This document shows positions 8,488 through 16,592 of a stretch of 64,000 bases of DNA, piece by piece. Below the pieces are notes generated by a model that saw only the letters and a program-made list of their open reading frames with translations, had not been told where the DNA came from and ran no database searches. Numbering within the stretch: position 1 is the stretch's first letter; every line of letters begins with the position of its first letter. Origin of the DNA: DALYDK01 sp031973215 (GTDB lineage Bacteria > Patescibacteriota > Saccharimonadia > Saccharimonadales > CAIOMD01); contig DALYDK010000001.1 of NCBI GenBank assembly GCA_031973215.1, forward strand, positions 1 through 64,000, given 5' to 3'. A program made the translations under genes and the position numbers.

Positions 8488-9309
8488 GTGGCACACAATA
8501 TTGAAACCATAACCCCTGAAGCAATAAGCACAGAAGATCTTAGAGCTGATACTGTTAGATTAGTGGGACAAGCCGGTATACTGTTAGCAGATGTAGATTC
8601 TGCTATTAAAGCAGGCGATGAATTGCTTGAATCAAGTCGGGTAGATGCTGACAAGCAGCTCAGCGACTCAAAAGAGTCTAAAGCAGCTCTTGTTAAGGAA
8701 CTAGCAGAGCGAAAATCTGAAATCGTAGCAAAGTTAAAAGAATTATTATCTGCTCCTGAAATTAGCAAGCTCAGTACAGCGCTTAAATCTGTGCAGGAAC
8801 TGAGTGCAACTGGTATTAGCGACCGTTCACTTATTGCATCATTTGCTAAAGATGAAATTGTTTTAGATGTAGTCCAAGAAGAGCCCGAAAAAACATTTAT
8901 TCCAATACGGGAACTTGAAAAAGGTGCACTACCTATTGGCTCGGTTAAGGGTGATGTAGATGGGCTAAGTATAAATAAACAAAAGCTCTATACTGTATCT
9001 CTGCCTGGCTATGAGTTGACTGCGAAGGTTGTCGATGGTGATATTGCTTCGTCTGAAGGTCCTAGAAATTACGAATACAATTACAAAACTCCTATTACTT
9101 TAACAGAGTATACTTTGCAAGTTGGTGGAGAAGAAGGTTTTGTTGTGAGTGATAGAATCAAGGACGGCTTAACCGTGGACAATATGCATGGAAGCCGCAT
9201 CAAACTAAGCGATACTAATGCGCGCGTGGTAGCGGCGCATCTTCCAGGTAAACAAGTCCAAATCTTAGGTGAAACACAATTTAAACCATGGAATAGTGCG
9301 TATCAATAA
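8488..9309 (+). CDS. Hypothetical protein with N-terminal coiled coil
   Basis: The 273-aa protein is read from a GTG start set by AAGGA about 8 nt upstream. Residues 15-105 are acidic and helical with heptad character, and residues 130-270 look beta-rich (VGGEEGFVVSDRIKDGLTV). There is no signal peptide or membrane span. I cannot assign a family. Its promoter and 5' leader are a near-copy of those of the next gene, so both should respond to the same signal. Confidence 0.65.
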   Translation: MAHNIETITPEAISTEDLRADTVRLVGQAGILLADVDSAIKAGDELLESSRVDADKQLSDSKESKAALVKELAERKSEIVAKLKELLSAPEISKLSTALKSVQELSATGISDRSLIASFAKDEIVLDVVQEEPEKTFIPIRELEKGALPIGSVKGDVDGLSINKQKLYTVSLPGYELTAKVVDGDIASSEGPRNYEYNYKTPITLTEYTLQVGGEEGFVVSDRIKDGLTVDNMHGSRIKLSDTNARVVAAHLPGKQVQILGETQFKPWNSAYQ

Positions 9310-9363
9310 TAATTGTTTAAAAATAAGATAATTTTTAAAAGCTTAGTATAGAAATATGATTAG

Positions 9364-9415
9364 TTGACAAATCAGCATAAGTATGATAATATAACAACTA
9401 ACAGCAAGCAAAAAC
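9364..9415 (+). promoter_or_regulatory. Duplicated promoter and leader, copy 2
   Basis: TTGACA, 17 bp, TAATAT, then a leader with AACAGCAAGCAAAAAC. It differs from copy 1 at one spacer base, in the -10 box and in a few leader bases. Confidence 0.7.
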
Positions 9416-9436
9416 AAAAATATAAGGAATAAAAAA

Positions 9437-9937
9437 ATGAGCGAACAAATGCCAAGTAAAGAACAAGCCTACGAAATGGCATACGAAGATAATAAAGCTA
9501 TTGAGTCCATGAAGAATGCTATTGCATCACAACTTCACGAAGATTGGAGAAAAACTCGTTTGAATGAAGATGGTACTTATGAGCCAAGATTAAAAAACAC
9601 GAGTGATCAAGAATGGATTGCTGCACATGATGGTTCAACTGAAGTAGATATTGCAAATACTACATACGAAAATTTACCTGCTGATTGGCAGGCTGAAAAT
9701 GCGACAGCAGGTGAGGTTGTTGCTACAGAATTAGTTACGTCTCACCGTAATAGCGAAGTTATTACACCCGACAAAGTTGAAGAAATAGCTTCAATTGTTC
9801 ATGATAAGTGGCTAGAGCGAAACGAATGGGCTAAAGGCGGTGAGCTAGACGTGCCTTATGAACAGTTGCCCGAAGATGAAAAAGCTAAAGATCGTGATCA
9901 AGTCATGATTGGATTAGCTACTCTAAATGGTCTATAA
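9437..9937 (+). CDS. Hypothetical acidic protein
   Basis: This soluble, strongly acidic 166-aa protein is rich in Glu, Asp and Trp, with motifs such as DWRKTRLNEDG (about 33-43) and HDKWLERNEWAKGG (about 118-131). I do not recognise it. AAGGA lies about 10 nt before the ATG, and the gene ends in a clear terminator. It shares a duplicated promoter-leader with the 8488 gene but not its sequence. Confidence 0.65.
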   Translation: MSEQMPSKEQAYEMAYEDNKAIESMKNAIASQLHEDWRKTRLNEDGTYEPRLKNTSDQEWIAAHDGSTEVDIANTTYENLPADWQAENATAGEVVATELVTSHRNSEVITPDKVEEIASIVHDKWLERNEWAKGGELDVPYEQLPEDEKAKDRDQVMIGLATLNGL

Positions 9938-9959
9938 GTTTAGAAAACATCAAAATATA

Positions 9960-9990
9960 AAAACGAGCGGCTTTTCCCGCTCGTTTTTAA
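9960..9990 (+). terminator. Rho-independent terminator
   Basis: An 11-bp stem (AAAACGAGCGG with CCGCTCGTTTT, six-base loop) runs into a T tract just after the 9437 gene. Confidence 0.85.
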
Positions 9991-10016
9991 TTATCAAACA
10001 ACTTATAGATTCAAAA

Positions 10017-10051
10017 ATCTAAATTCTATCATCTAAAATCTATATTCTAAC
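10017..10051. repeat. Seven-base tandem repeat, locus 1
   Basis: Five heptamers ATCTAAA, TTCTATC, ATCTAAA, ATCTATA, TTCTAAC lie directly after the prfA stop. The same period and core (WTCTANN) recur at 34354 and 44029. Confidence 0.6.
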
Positions 10052-11103
10052 TATTCTTGTAGGGCGTGACGTTCGGCGGCGGCTAGTTCGTCTATTAGGT
10101 CTTGAATGTCGCCGGCAAGAGCAGCGGGAATATTGCTACGGCTATAGCCTATGCGGTGGTCTGTAATGCGGTCTTGTGGGAAGTTATAGGTGCGAATTTT
10201 TTCACTACGGTCGCCACTGCCAATGAGCTTTTTACGGGCATCGCTTAGGGCTTTTTGTTCTTCATCTATTTGCATTTGTAGCAACCTTGAACGCAGAACG
10301 CCCATGGCTTTGTCTTTATTTTTTATTTGGCTTTTTTCGTCTTGGCAGGTTACTACTAGGCCAGTTGGCAAGTGGGTAATTCTAACAGCACTGTCGGTTG
10401 TATTAACACTTTGGCCGCCGTGGCCACTTGCTCTGTAAACATCTATTCTTAGGTCATTGGCTTTAATTTCAATATCTTTTTCCTCTGCTTCTGGCAGTAC
10501 TGCAACCGTAACAGTGCTGGTATGGATGCGGCCCTGGCTTTCTGTTGCCGGCACCCTTTGAACGCGGTGTACGCCTGCTTCGAACTTAAAAGTTTTATAG
10601 GCATCTAGGCCTTTTATTTCAAAAATAATTTCCTTATACCCACCTACTTCACTGGGCGATTCGTCGATAAGTTCAACTTTAAAGTTATTTTCTTCACAGT
10701 ACCTTACATACATTCTATAAAGTTCACCGCTAAATAAACTAGATTCGTCTCCGCCGGCTCCTGCTCTAATTTCTATAATGCAGTCGCGCTCGTCATTTGG
10801 ATCTTTGGGTGTTAGGGCTTCTTCTAGCTTTGCGGCGAGAGTTTCGTTCTGGCTAGATAAATCTTCAATTTCTAGCTTAGCTAAATCTGCCAGTTCAGCG
10901 TCAGCACTATTTGCCAGTTCAGTTGCTTCGTTAATTTTTTGCTGATTATCTTGAAAGCTATCGAAAAACCCAATAGTATCTTCTAGATATTTTTGCCTTT
11001 TGGCAATTTTGGGATATTCGGGGCTACTAAAAATAGAGCTATCTTTCAGCCGTTCGTTTATGATCGCTAGTTCGTCTCTTAAATTAGATATTTTTTCTTC
11101 CAT
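10051..11103 (-). CDS. prfA: Peptide chain release factor 1
   Basis: This 350-aa class I release factor has the GGQ loop (SGHGGQSVNTTDS) that triggers peptide release and the RF1 stop-codon selector PAT in RVPATESQGRIHT, which reads UAA and UAG. It works in the ribosomal A site and is a substrate of PrmC. The length matches the family. A TATAAT 11 nt before the ATG gives a near-leaderless transcript, and the rpmE terminator separates it from rpmE upstream. Confidence 0.96.
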   Translation of the reverse strand: MEEKISNLRDELAIINERLKDSSIFSSPEYPKIAKRQKYLEDTIGFFDSFQDNQQKINEATELANSADAELADLAKLEIEDLSSQNETLAAKLEEALTPKDPNDERDCIIEIRAGAGGDESSLFSGELYRMYVRYCEENNFKVELIDESPSEVGGYKEIIFEIKGLDAYKTFKFEAGVHRVQRVPATESQGRIHTSTVTVAVLPEAEEKDIEIKANDLRIDVYRASGHGGQSVNTTDSAVRITHLPTGLVVTCQDEKSQIKNKDKAMGVLRSRLLQMQIDEEQKALSDARKKLIGSGDRSEKIRTYNFPQDRITDHRIGYSRSNIPAALAGDIQDLIDELAAAERHALQE

Positions 11104-11114
11104 GTTTAGTTCCT

Positions 11115-11120
11115 ATTATA
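11115..11120 (-). promoter_or_regulatory. prfA -10 box
   Basis: TATAAT on the minus strand with 11 nt to the prfA ATG. It lies just beyond the rpmE terminator, so prfA has its own promoter. Confidence 0.6.
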
Positions 11121-11130
11121 GTCTAGCCAA

Positions 11131-11166
11131 TAAAAAACAGCACCATCAGATATTTGGTGCTGTTTA
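11131..11166 (-). terminator. rpmE terminator
   Basis: AAACAGCACCA and TGGTGCTGTTT form an 11-bp stem with a 9-nt loop, followed on the minus strand by a T tract. It lies between rpmE and prfA. Confidence 0.85.
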
Positions 11167-11177
11167 TGTAACAGTAG

Positions 11178-11519
11178 CTACTTATTTTCGGCAGGTGTTT
11201 CGTTTTTTGCTTCGGCTTTTTTAGGCTTCTTAGCCTTTGCTGCCTTGGCTTGCATCTCTGCTTTTGCTTGGGCTGCTTTTTCGGCACGCGCCTTAAACTT
11301 ATCTACGCGTCCTTCAACATCTAGAATCTTTTCTTCGCCGGTAAAGAACGGGTGAGAATAGCTAGTAATATGCACATTCACAAGTGGATATTCGTTACCA
11401 TCTTTTAGCTTAATTGTTTCGCTGGTTTTGACAGTTGATTTTGTTAATATTTCGTCACCAGTTGTTAGGTCTTTAAAAACTACTAGGCGGTAGTTTTTGT
11501 CGTGTAGATCTTTTTTCAT
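11178..11519 (-). CDS. rpmE: 50S ribosomal protein L31 (zinc-free form)
   Basis: Residues 1-75 match L31 (MKKDLHDKNYRLVVF, VHITSYSHPFFTGEEKILD). There is no CxxC pair, so this is the cysteine-less form that binds no zinc. It extends to 113 aa with an Ala/Lys/Glu-rich basic tail after residue 75, longer than the usual 70-90 aa; such tails are common in ribosomal proteins of reduced genomes. It forms the B1b bridge between subunits. It is a single-gene unit with its own terminator. Confidence 0.92.
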   Translation of the reverse strand: MKKDLHDKNYRLVVFKDLTTGDEILTKSTVKTSETIKLKDGNEYPLVNVHITSYSHPFFTGEEKILDVEGRVDKFKARAEKAAQAKAEMQAKAAKAKKPKKAEAKNETPAENK

Positions 11520-11653
11520 AAAGTCTCGCTCTTGTAGCTTTAGTAAATATTATCGGTTAGCATAGTGCTACTTATGGCTATGCAGTCGATTTTTAACCTG
11601 ACTATTGTATCGCAGAACTTCGCTTTAGTCAATAAATATAACAGGGGTTAATA

Positions 11654-11682
11654 TTGACAAAACACAAGCTCTTTGGTAATAT
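11654..11682 (+). promoter_or_regulatory. Leaderless promoter of the 11692 gene
   Basis: TTGACA, 17 bp, TAATAT, then 9 nt to the ATG at 11692. The expected start site is within about 3 nt of the start codon. Confidence 0.75.
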
Positions 11683-11691
11683 GTCAATATT

Positions 11692-12240
11692 ATGGCAAAA
11701 ACAAAAATAGAATCGAAACCCAACAGAATATATGAAATTCCGTTCCAAAGAATCGGTAGAGTCGCATTGGACGAAGATCAAAAAAAAGTTAGAATAGAAA
11801 AATATGGTAAAAAACTAAAGCGACAAAAACACGGTGCTGCTGCCAGCCAAAGGCAAAAATACCGTATGCCAAAATCTTTAGCTGATCTAAGAGCAGAAGC
11901 GTTTAGCCAAGCAAGTAAGCCAACTTCAGCAGAGCTCGACCTTGCGGCTACCCAATTGTTAGCGGAGAATGGCCTAGGCAATGATGGTCAAGGGCTTTCA
12001 GGAGATTGGCACAGCGAAGACTATGATGGTACTGAAGAATTAGCCCAACAGCTAGCTATGGAAGCAACTATAGAATTAATGGGTGCTCAAAGCGATTTAG
12101 ACGAGGAAATAAGGAGTGCGCGGCACGCTTTACGCAAGGAGGAGCGTGAAAATGCTTCTTTAGAGCCTGGTCACGATGATGATAAACAAGACTATGTGCT
12201 AGATGGCATAAATATAAAAAATGGTCGGCCGAATCAGTAA
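11692..12240 (+). CDS. Hypothetical charged protein
   Basis: This 182-aa protein has a very basic N-terminal third (residues 1-60, rich in Lys and Arg) and an acidic helical remainder. I find no known motif. The basic half could bind nucleic acid, but that is inference. It has a consensus promoter with leaderless geometry and its own terminator, so it is a one-gene unit between rpmE and rpsB. Confidence 0.65.
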   Translation: MAKTKIESKPNRIYEIPFQRIGRVALDEDQKKVRIEKYGKKLKRQKHGAAASQRQKYRMPKSLADLRAEAFSQASKPTSAELDLAATQLLAENGLGNDGQGLSGDWHSEDYDGTEELAQQLAMEATIELMGAQSDLDEEIRSARHALRKEERENASLEPGHDDDKQDYVLDGINIKNGRPNQ

Positions 12241-12258
12241 ATAGCTAAAGTAGTATTT

Positions 12259-12292
12259 TAAAAAGCCCAGAGAAATATCCCTGGGCTTTTTA
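12259..12292 (+). terminator. Rho-independent terminator
   Basis: AAAAGCCCAG pairs with CTGGGCTTTT around a 10-nt loop and continues into T residues, after the 11692 gene. Confidence 0.85.
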
Positions 12293-12319
12293 CTTGAAAA
12301 TTGATTCTTTATCTGTTAT

Positions 12320-12325
12320 TATAAT
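12320..12325 (+). promoter_or_regulatory. rpsB operon -10 box
   Basis: TATAAT about 94 nt before rpsB leaves a leader of about 85 nt, unusually long for this window. The -35 is weak. Confidence 0.5.
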
Positions 12326-12351
12326 TGTTGAATATAAATTTAACGAAGCAA

Positions 12352-12417
12352 CCTTTTCTGGTTAATATCCTCCCCGCTCGGGGCAAAAAAAGAAAAGGCG
12401 AAGGAGAATAAGGATAT
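12352..12417 (+). promoter_or_regulatory. Structured rpsB leader, possible autoregulation
   Basis: Two exclusive folds are visible. Fold one pairs CCTTTTC (12352) with GAAAAGG (12392) around a CCCC/GGGG hairpin (12372-12383) and leaves the GGAG at 12403 free. Fold two pairs ATATCCT (12365) with AGGATAT (12411) and places CCTCC opposite the GGAG, hiding it. The layout fits feedback control by a ribosomal protein; S2 as ligand is inference. Confidence 0.5.
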
Positions 12418-12418
12418 C

Positions 12419-13141
12419 ATGAGTAAAGTCGATATCAAGACCTTATTAGAGTCTGGCGCTCATTTTGGTCACAAAACAAGTAAATGGCACCCAAAAATGT
12501 CACAATATATACATGGCAAAAGGGGTGACAGTCACATTATAGATTTAACAAAAACCGTAGAACAGCTTGAACAAGCTCTTAAGTTTTTAGAACAAACAGC
12601 TGGAACAGGCAGGCAAGTTTTGTTCGTGGGAACAAAAAGACAGGCCAAAGAAATTATTCAAAAAGCAGCCGAAGAAGTAAGCATGCCATATGTTTCTAAC
12701 AGATGGATGGGTGGAATGTTAACTAATTCAGCAACTATTAACTCTCGTGTTAAAAAACTTAAAGATCTAGAGACTAAAATGGCTACTGGTGAACTAGCTG
12801 CTAAATATAACAAGCTAGAAGTACAAAGATTCCAGGAACAAATAGACCTAATGAACTACAACTTTGGCGGCATTAAAGAAATGAATGGCCGACCAGGTGC
12901 TCTATTTATTGTTGATATTCTAGAAGAAGCAAATGCAGTTAAAGAAGCAAACAAGCTTGGCATTCCGGTTGTTGCAATTGTAGATACCAACACTAATCCA
13001 GATACTGTAACTTACCCAATACCAAGTAATGACGATGCTATAAAGGCAATTCAATATATTACAGATTTAGTTGTTGGCGCAGTTCAAGAAGGCAAGGGCA
13101 AGCAAAGCGAAAAAACCGAAAAGGAAGGTGGGGAAAAATAA
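12419..13141 (+). CDS. rpsB: 30S ribosomal protein S2
   Basis: The 240-aa protein shows the S2 signatures SGAHFGHKTSKWHPKM near the N-terminus, RWMGGMLTNSATI at about 96-108 and the P-loop-like VVAIVDTNTNPDTVTYPIPSNDD at about 183-205. It binds late in 30S assembly near the Shine-Dalgarno helix. It is first in an operon with tsf, overlapping it by one base. The C-terminal Lys/Glu-rich tail of about 20 residues is variable in the family. Confidence 0.97.
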   Translation: MSKVDIKTLLESGAHFGHKTSKWHPKMSQYIHGKRGDSHIIDLTKTVEQLEQALKFLEQTAGTGRQVLFVGTKRQAKEIIQKAAEEVSMPYVSNRWMGGMLTNSATINSRVKKLKDLETKMATGELAAKYNKLEVQRFQEQIDLMNYNFGGIKEMNGRPGALFIVDILEEANAVKEANKLGIPVVAIVDTNTNPDTVTYPIPSNDDAIKAIQYITDLVVGAVQEGKGKQSEKTEKEGGEK

Positions 13142-13734
13142 TGTCAGTAGATATTGATACTATAAAAAGATTAAGAGAATTAACTGGCGTTGGAATTACC
13201 GACGCAAAAAATGCACTAGTAGAAGCAAAAGGCGATTTTGACAAAGCGCTAGAAGCTATGCGCAAAAAAGGTATGACCAAAGCCGAAAAAAGAGGCGAGC
13301 GAGAAGCAAGAAGCGGAGTAATTGGAAGCTACTTGCATGACGGCCGAATTGGCGTATTGGTAGAAGTAAACTGTGAAACAGATTTTGTTGCTCGTAATGA
13401 AAAGTTTACAGACCTAGTAAAAGATCTTGCCATGCATATTGCAGCGAGTGCGCCGCAGTTTGTTAGCGTAGATGATATTCCAGCCGAAGAGTACGAAAAG
13501 GTCAAAGCAGAATTTACCGAAAAGGTAAAAGCCGAAGGTAAACCAGAAAAAATGGTTCCTCAGATCGTTGACGGCATGCTAAAAAAACATTTTGCAGAAA
13601 AGTGCTTGCTTGACCAACCATTTATTAAAGATCCTGATCAAACTGTTGGTCAATTAGTAAAAGAAAGAATTGCTATTTTAGGTGAAAATATAGTTGTTCG
13701 AAGGTTCAGCAGAATGGCTCTTGGCGAGCTTTAA
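13141..13734 (+). CDS. tsf: Elongation factor Ts (short form)
   Basis: The 197-aa protein has the N-terminal UBA-like domain (LRELTGVGITDAKNAL) and the EF-Tu contact motif CETDFVARNEKF at about 78-89. EF-Ts recharges EF-Tu with GTP. It lacks most of the second subdomain found in the 283-aa E. coli protein and so resembles the short Thermus type. It is translationally coupled to rpsB and ends in a strong terminator. Confidence 0.96.
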   Translation: MSVDIDTIKRLRELTGVGITDAKNALVEAKGDFDKALEAMRKKGMTKAEKRGEREARSGVIGSYLHDGRIGVLVEVNCETDFVARNEKFTDLVKDLAMHIAASAPQFVSVDDIPAEEYEKVKAEFTEKVKAEGKPEKMVPQIVDGMLKKHFAEKCLLDQPFIKDPDQTVGQLVKERIAILGENIVVRRFSRMALGEL

Positions 13735-13751
13735 ACTTTTTTAGTTAACGC

Positions 13752-13792
13752 AAAAATAAGGCGGCCGGTAGCGCAGGGCGCCTTATTTTTAT
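13752..13792 (+). terminator. rpsB-tsf terminator
   Basis: AAAAATAAGGCG pairs with CGCCTTATTTTT over 12 bp with a 15-nt loop, 17 nt after tsf. Confidence 0.88.
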
Positions 13793-13826
13793 AAGTAGAT
13801 TAATTGGTGTAAAATATAACGAATAT

Positions 13827-14522
13827 ATGACTGACACAAAAAATGCTGCGAGCGGGCTCCATGTGGGATTTATTTTAGATGGCAACAGGCGCTGGGCCCA
13901 AGAAAAAGGCCTTTCTGCACAAGAAGGTCATAAAAAAGGTTTTGATAATTTCAGAACAATTGCTGATGCTTGCCTAGAGCGAGGAGTGTCATATTTAAGT
14001 GTTTTTGCATTTTCTACAGAAAACTGGAACCGCAGTAAAGATGAAGTAAGCTTTTTGATGAACTTTATTCAGTTGGTAATTAAAAAATATATAAGTGAGC
14101 TTCAAAAAAAGAATATACGATTTGTATGGCTTGGTAGCAAAGACGGGCTAGACAAAAAGATAGTGAAGCTTCTTGAAAAAGCAGAGATAGAGTCATCTAA
14201 TAATATAGCTGGAACTATTTGTTTGTGTTTTAACTATGGAGGACAACAAGAAATTGTAGATGCGGCTATTTGTTTGCAAAGAGAGAGTAAAGAAATTAAT
14301 GTAGATAATCTATCCGCGGCAATGTATGGTGGCCCTGAAATTCCACCGGTAGATTTAATAATTAGAACCTCTGGCGAGCAACGAATTAGTAACTTTATGT
14401 TATGGCGAGCGGCGTATAGTGAACTGTACTTCTCAGATAAATATTGGCCAGACTTTAGTACAATAGATTTAGACAATGCATTAATAGATTACGAAAATCG
14501 AAAAAGACGGTTTGGAAAGTAG
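13827..14522 (+). CDS. uppS: Isoprenyl (undecaprenyl) diphosphate synthase
   Basis: This 231-aa cis-prenyltransferase has ILDGNRRWAQ (catalytic Asp near residue 18), FSTENWNR and the C-terminal RTSGEQRISNFMLW. It makes the C55 lipid carrier used for peptidoglycan and for the polymers moved by the LCP enzyme. A TAAAAT at 13810-13815 lies 11 nt before the ATG. It is followed at 9 nt by rseP, an arrangement common in bacteria although cdsA is missing between them here. Confidence 0.94.
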   Translation: MTDTKNAASGLHVGFILDGNRRWAQEKGLSAQEGHKKGFDNFRTIADACLERGVSYLSVFAFSTENWNRSKDEVSFLMNFIQLVIKKYISELQKKNIRFVWLGSKDGLDKKIVKLLEKAEIESSNNIAGTICLCFNYGGQQEIVDAAICLQRESKEINVDNLSAAMYGGPEIPPVDLIIRTSGEQRISNFMLWRAAYSELYFSDKYWPDFSTIDLDNALIDYENRKRRFGK

Positions 14523-14531
14523 GAGGCAGTT

Positions 14532-15689
14532 TTGGGATTAATTATATTTGGGCTAGTTTCGTTTATTTTACTTGTTGTAGCTCATGAATATGGGCACTTT
14601 TTAGTTGCCAAAAAGAAGGGCGTAGAGGTAGAGGAATTTGGAGTTGGATTCCCGCCAAAAATGTTTGGAAAAAAATTTGGCAAAGGAATTTTTGAAGGTT
14701 ATTACACCATTAACTGGTTGCCGCTGGGTGGCTTTGTTCGACTAAAAGGAGAACACGACGCCGATAAGGAAAAGGGTAGCTTTGGATCTGTTAGTACGAA
14801 AGCAAAACTGCAAATTATGCTAGCTGGTGTTGCGGTCAATTTTGTATTAGCGTTAATTTTATTCACTGTAGTTGCCTGGGTAGGAATGCCTAAACTAATA
14901 CCTGATCAATTCACGGTGAAGAGTAACGAAAAAATTATAAGAAGTGACGTATTGGCAAATTATGTTGACCCAGGATCACCTGCGGAGCAGTCTGGTCTAA
15001 AAAGTGGTGACATTATTAAGTCTATTAACGGACAACAAATTTCGTCTGACACTGAATTAATGCAAGCTACAAAAGCAAATGCCGGCAAAGAAGTTAATAT
15101 TGACTATATTCGCAAAGGCAACCCAGCCAATACTAAGGCGCAGCTTTTGACATCACAAGAAGTTGAAGCTAGTCGAAAAACCGATAACCCTAAGGGTTAT
15201 CTTGGTATTGTTCCAAGAGAGTATAAAATGGCTCAGTACACCTGGGCGGCACCAATAGTTTCGGTTGGTAGTTCGGCTCAATTTACTTGGCTTACACTTA
15301 AGGCTATTGGTAGCGCTTTGGCAGCACTAGGAAAGGCATTTATTAATGCCATTACATTAAATGGGACGACGGCAAAGCAAGAAGCAGCTAAGGCTGGCGA
15401 AAATGTATCGGGCCCGGTTGGAATATTCGCAATTTTGCAACAGGGAAGTGCTCTGGGATATCAATTTATATTATTTGTGGTTGCTCTTATTAGCCTGACA
15501 TTGGCAATAATGAACTTTCTTCCTATTCCCGCGTTAGACGGAGGCAGGGCATTTGTAATGCTGGTATTTAGAGCGCTAAAAAAGCCATTAACTCCCAAGA
15601 AAGAAGAGTTAATTCACGGCACGGGCTTTGCTATTTTAATGCTATTATTTGTAGTAATAACAATTGTAGATATAAGAAGATTCTATTAA
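14532..15689 (+). CDS. rseP: Site-2 protease RseP-like membrane metalloprotease
   Basis: The 385-aa M50 protease has HEYGH at residues 18-22 in the first membrane helix, a PDZ domain at about 145-210, and the second active-site motif FLPIPALDGGR near residue 335, where Asp is the third zinc ligand. It cuts membrane-embedded substrates such as anti-sigma factors or leftover signal peptides. The start is TTG, chosen because AGGAGG at 14521-14526 lies 5 nt upstream and the HExxH spacing then fits the family. Confidence 0.94.
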   Translation: MGLIIFGLVSFILLVVAHEYGHFLVAKKKGVEVEEFGVGFPPKMFGKKFGKGIFEGYYTINWLPLGGFVRLKGEHDADKEKGSFGSVSTKAKLQIMLAGVAVNFVLALILFTVVAWVGMPKLIPDQFTVKSNEKIIRSDVLANYVDPGSPAEQSGLKSGDIIKSINGQQISSDTELMQATKANAGKEVNIDYIRKGNPANTKAQLLTSQEVEASRKTDNPKGYLGIVPREYKMAQYTWAAPIVSVGSSAQFTWLTLKAIGSALAALGKAFINAITLNGTTAKQEAAKAGENVSGPVGIFAILQQGSALGYQFILFVVALISLTLAIMNFLPIPALDGGRAFVMLVFRALKKPLTPKKEELIHGTGFAILMLLFVVITIVDIRRFY

Positions 15690-16544
15690 ATGAAATCAGA
15701 GGTTAGCGACTCAGTAGCATGGAACTCTAAGTCGGCAATTTGGGTAACCGCTCTAGCTTTTTTTGTATCGCAGTTTGCGGCACTTTTGCCATACGGACTA
15801 ATTTATTTATTTAAGGGTGAAGAATCTGCAAATGGTTTAATAGAGGGATCTTCTGGTAATGTAGGTTCGTTTGTTGCAGTAGCTTTTTCTGCTATTAGCT
15901 TGTTTTTGGTTATCTGGATTTTCTTGAAATATAAAAAACAAAAAATTTCTTCTTTAGGTTTTAGAAAACTAAAAAAAACTGATTTCGCATGGCTAGCACT
16001 ATTTGCGGTTATTTATATTGTTATTAGCGCCATTGCATTATCTGCGGCAAGTTTATTACCAGGGTTCGACTTAAATCAGGAACAAGAAATAGGTTTTGCT
16101 AACCCGGCGGGGTGGCAGCTTGCACTGGTTTTTATAAGCCTAGTCATTATTCCACCACTCGTAGAAGAGGCATCATTTAGAGGATTTTTATATAGAGGCC
16201 TAAAGGCAGATTTTAATAAAAGAGTGGTATTATTTTCTGGACTAGCAATTGCAGCCATAGCCGGAATTTTTACCGGTAATTTAATTAGCGTTCTAGCAAT
16301 TACATTATTTGTAGTTGTTTCTGTATTTTTGGCTAAAAAAAGTGTATTTTTGGCCGCAGCTATTTTTACAAGTGGAACATTTGGTTTGGTGCATGGTCAG
16401 TGGAATGTAGCAATAGATACTTTTGTGCTTTCCATGGTGATGATTTTTTTGTACGAAAAAACCAAAAATTTATGGGCCTGCGTGTTTTTGCATGGTCTAA
16501 AGAACTTAGTAGCATTTTTGGCACTTTTTGTATTCGTAAAATAA
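15690..16544 (+). CDS. CPBP-family intramembrane metalloprotease (CAAX/Abi-like)
   Basis: The 284-aa polytopic membrane protein carries the three CPBP motifs: EEASFRGFLYRGL (about 155), FGLVHGQWN (about 231) and FLHGLKN (about 270). The Glu and His residues form the presumed metal site. Bacterial members process membrane proteins or act in bacteriocin immunity; the substrate here is unknown. The ATG follows the rseP stop directly, so two membrane proteases are made from one mRNA. Confidence 0.88.
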   Translation: MKSEVSDSVAWNSKSAIWVTALAFFVSQFAALLPYGLIYLFKGEESANGLIEGSSGNVGSFVAVAFSAISLFLVIWIFLKYKKQKISSLGFRKLKKTDFAWLALFAVIYIVISAIALSAASLLPGFDLNQEQEIGFANPAGWQLALVFISLVIIPPLVEEASFRGFLYRGLKADFNKRVVLFSGLAIAAIAGIFTGNLISVLAITLFVVVSVFLAKKSVFLAAAIFTSGTFGLVHGQWNVAIDTFVLSMVMIFLYEKTKNLWACVFLHGLKNLVAFLALFVFVK

Positions 16545-16546
16545 GT

Positions 16547-16561
16547 AATGAAAATATTAGA
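16547..16561 (+). repeat. 15-bp direct repeat, copy 1
   Basis: AATGAAAATATTAGA is found just after the CPBP protease stop and again at 16910-16924 just after the MazG-like gene. Confidence 0.6.
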
Positions 16562-16592
16562 CTAATATAATATTCGAGAGTAACATCTTATT

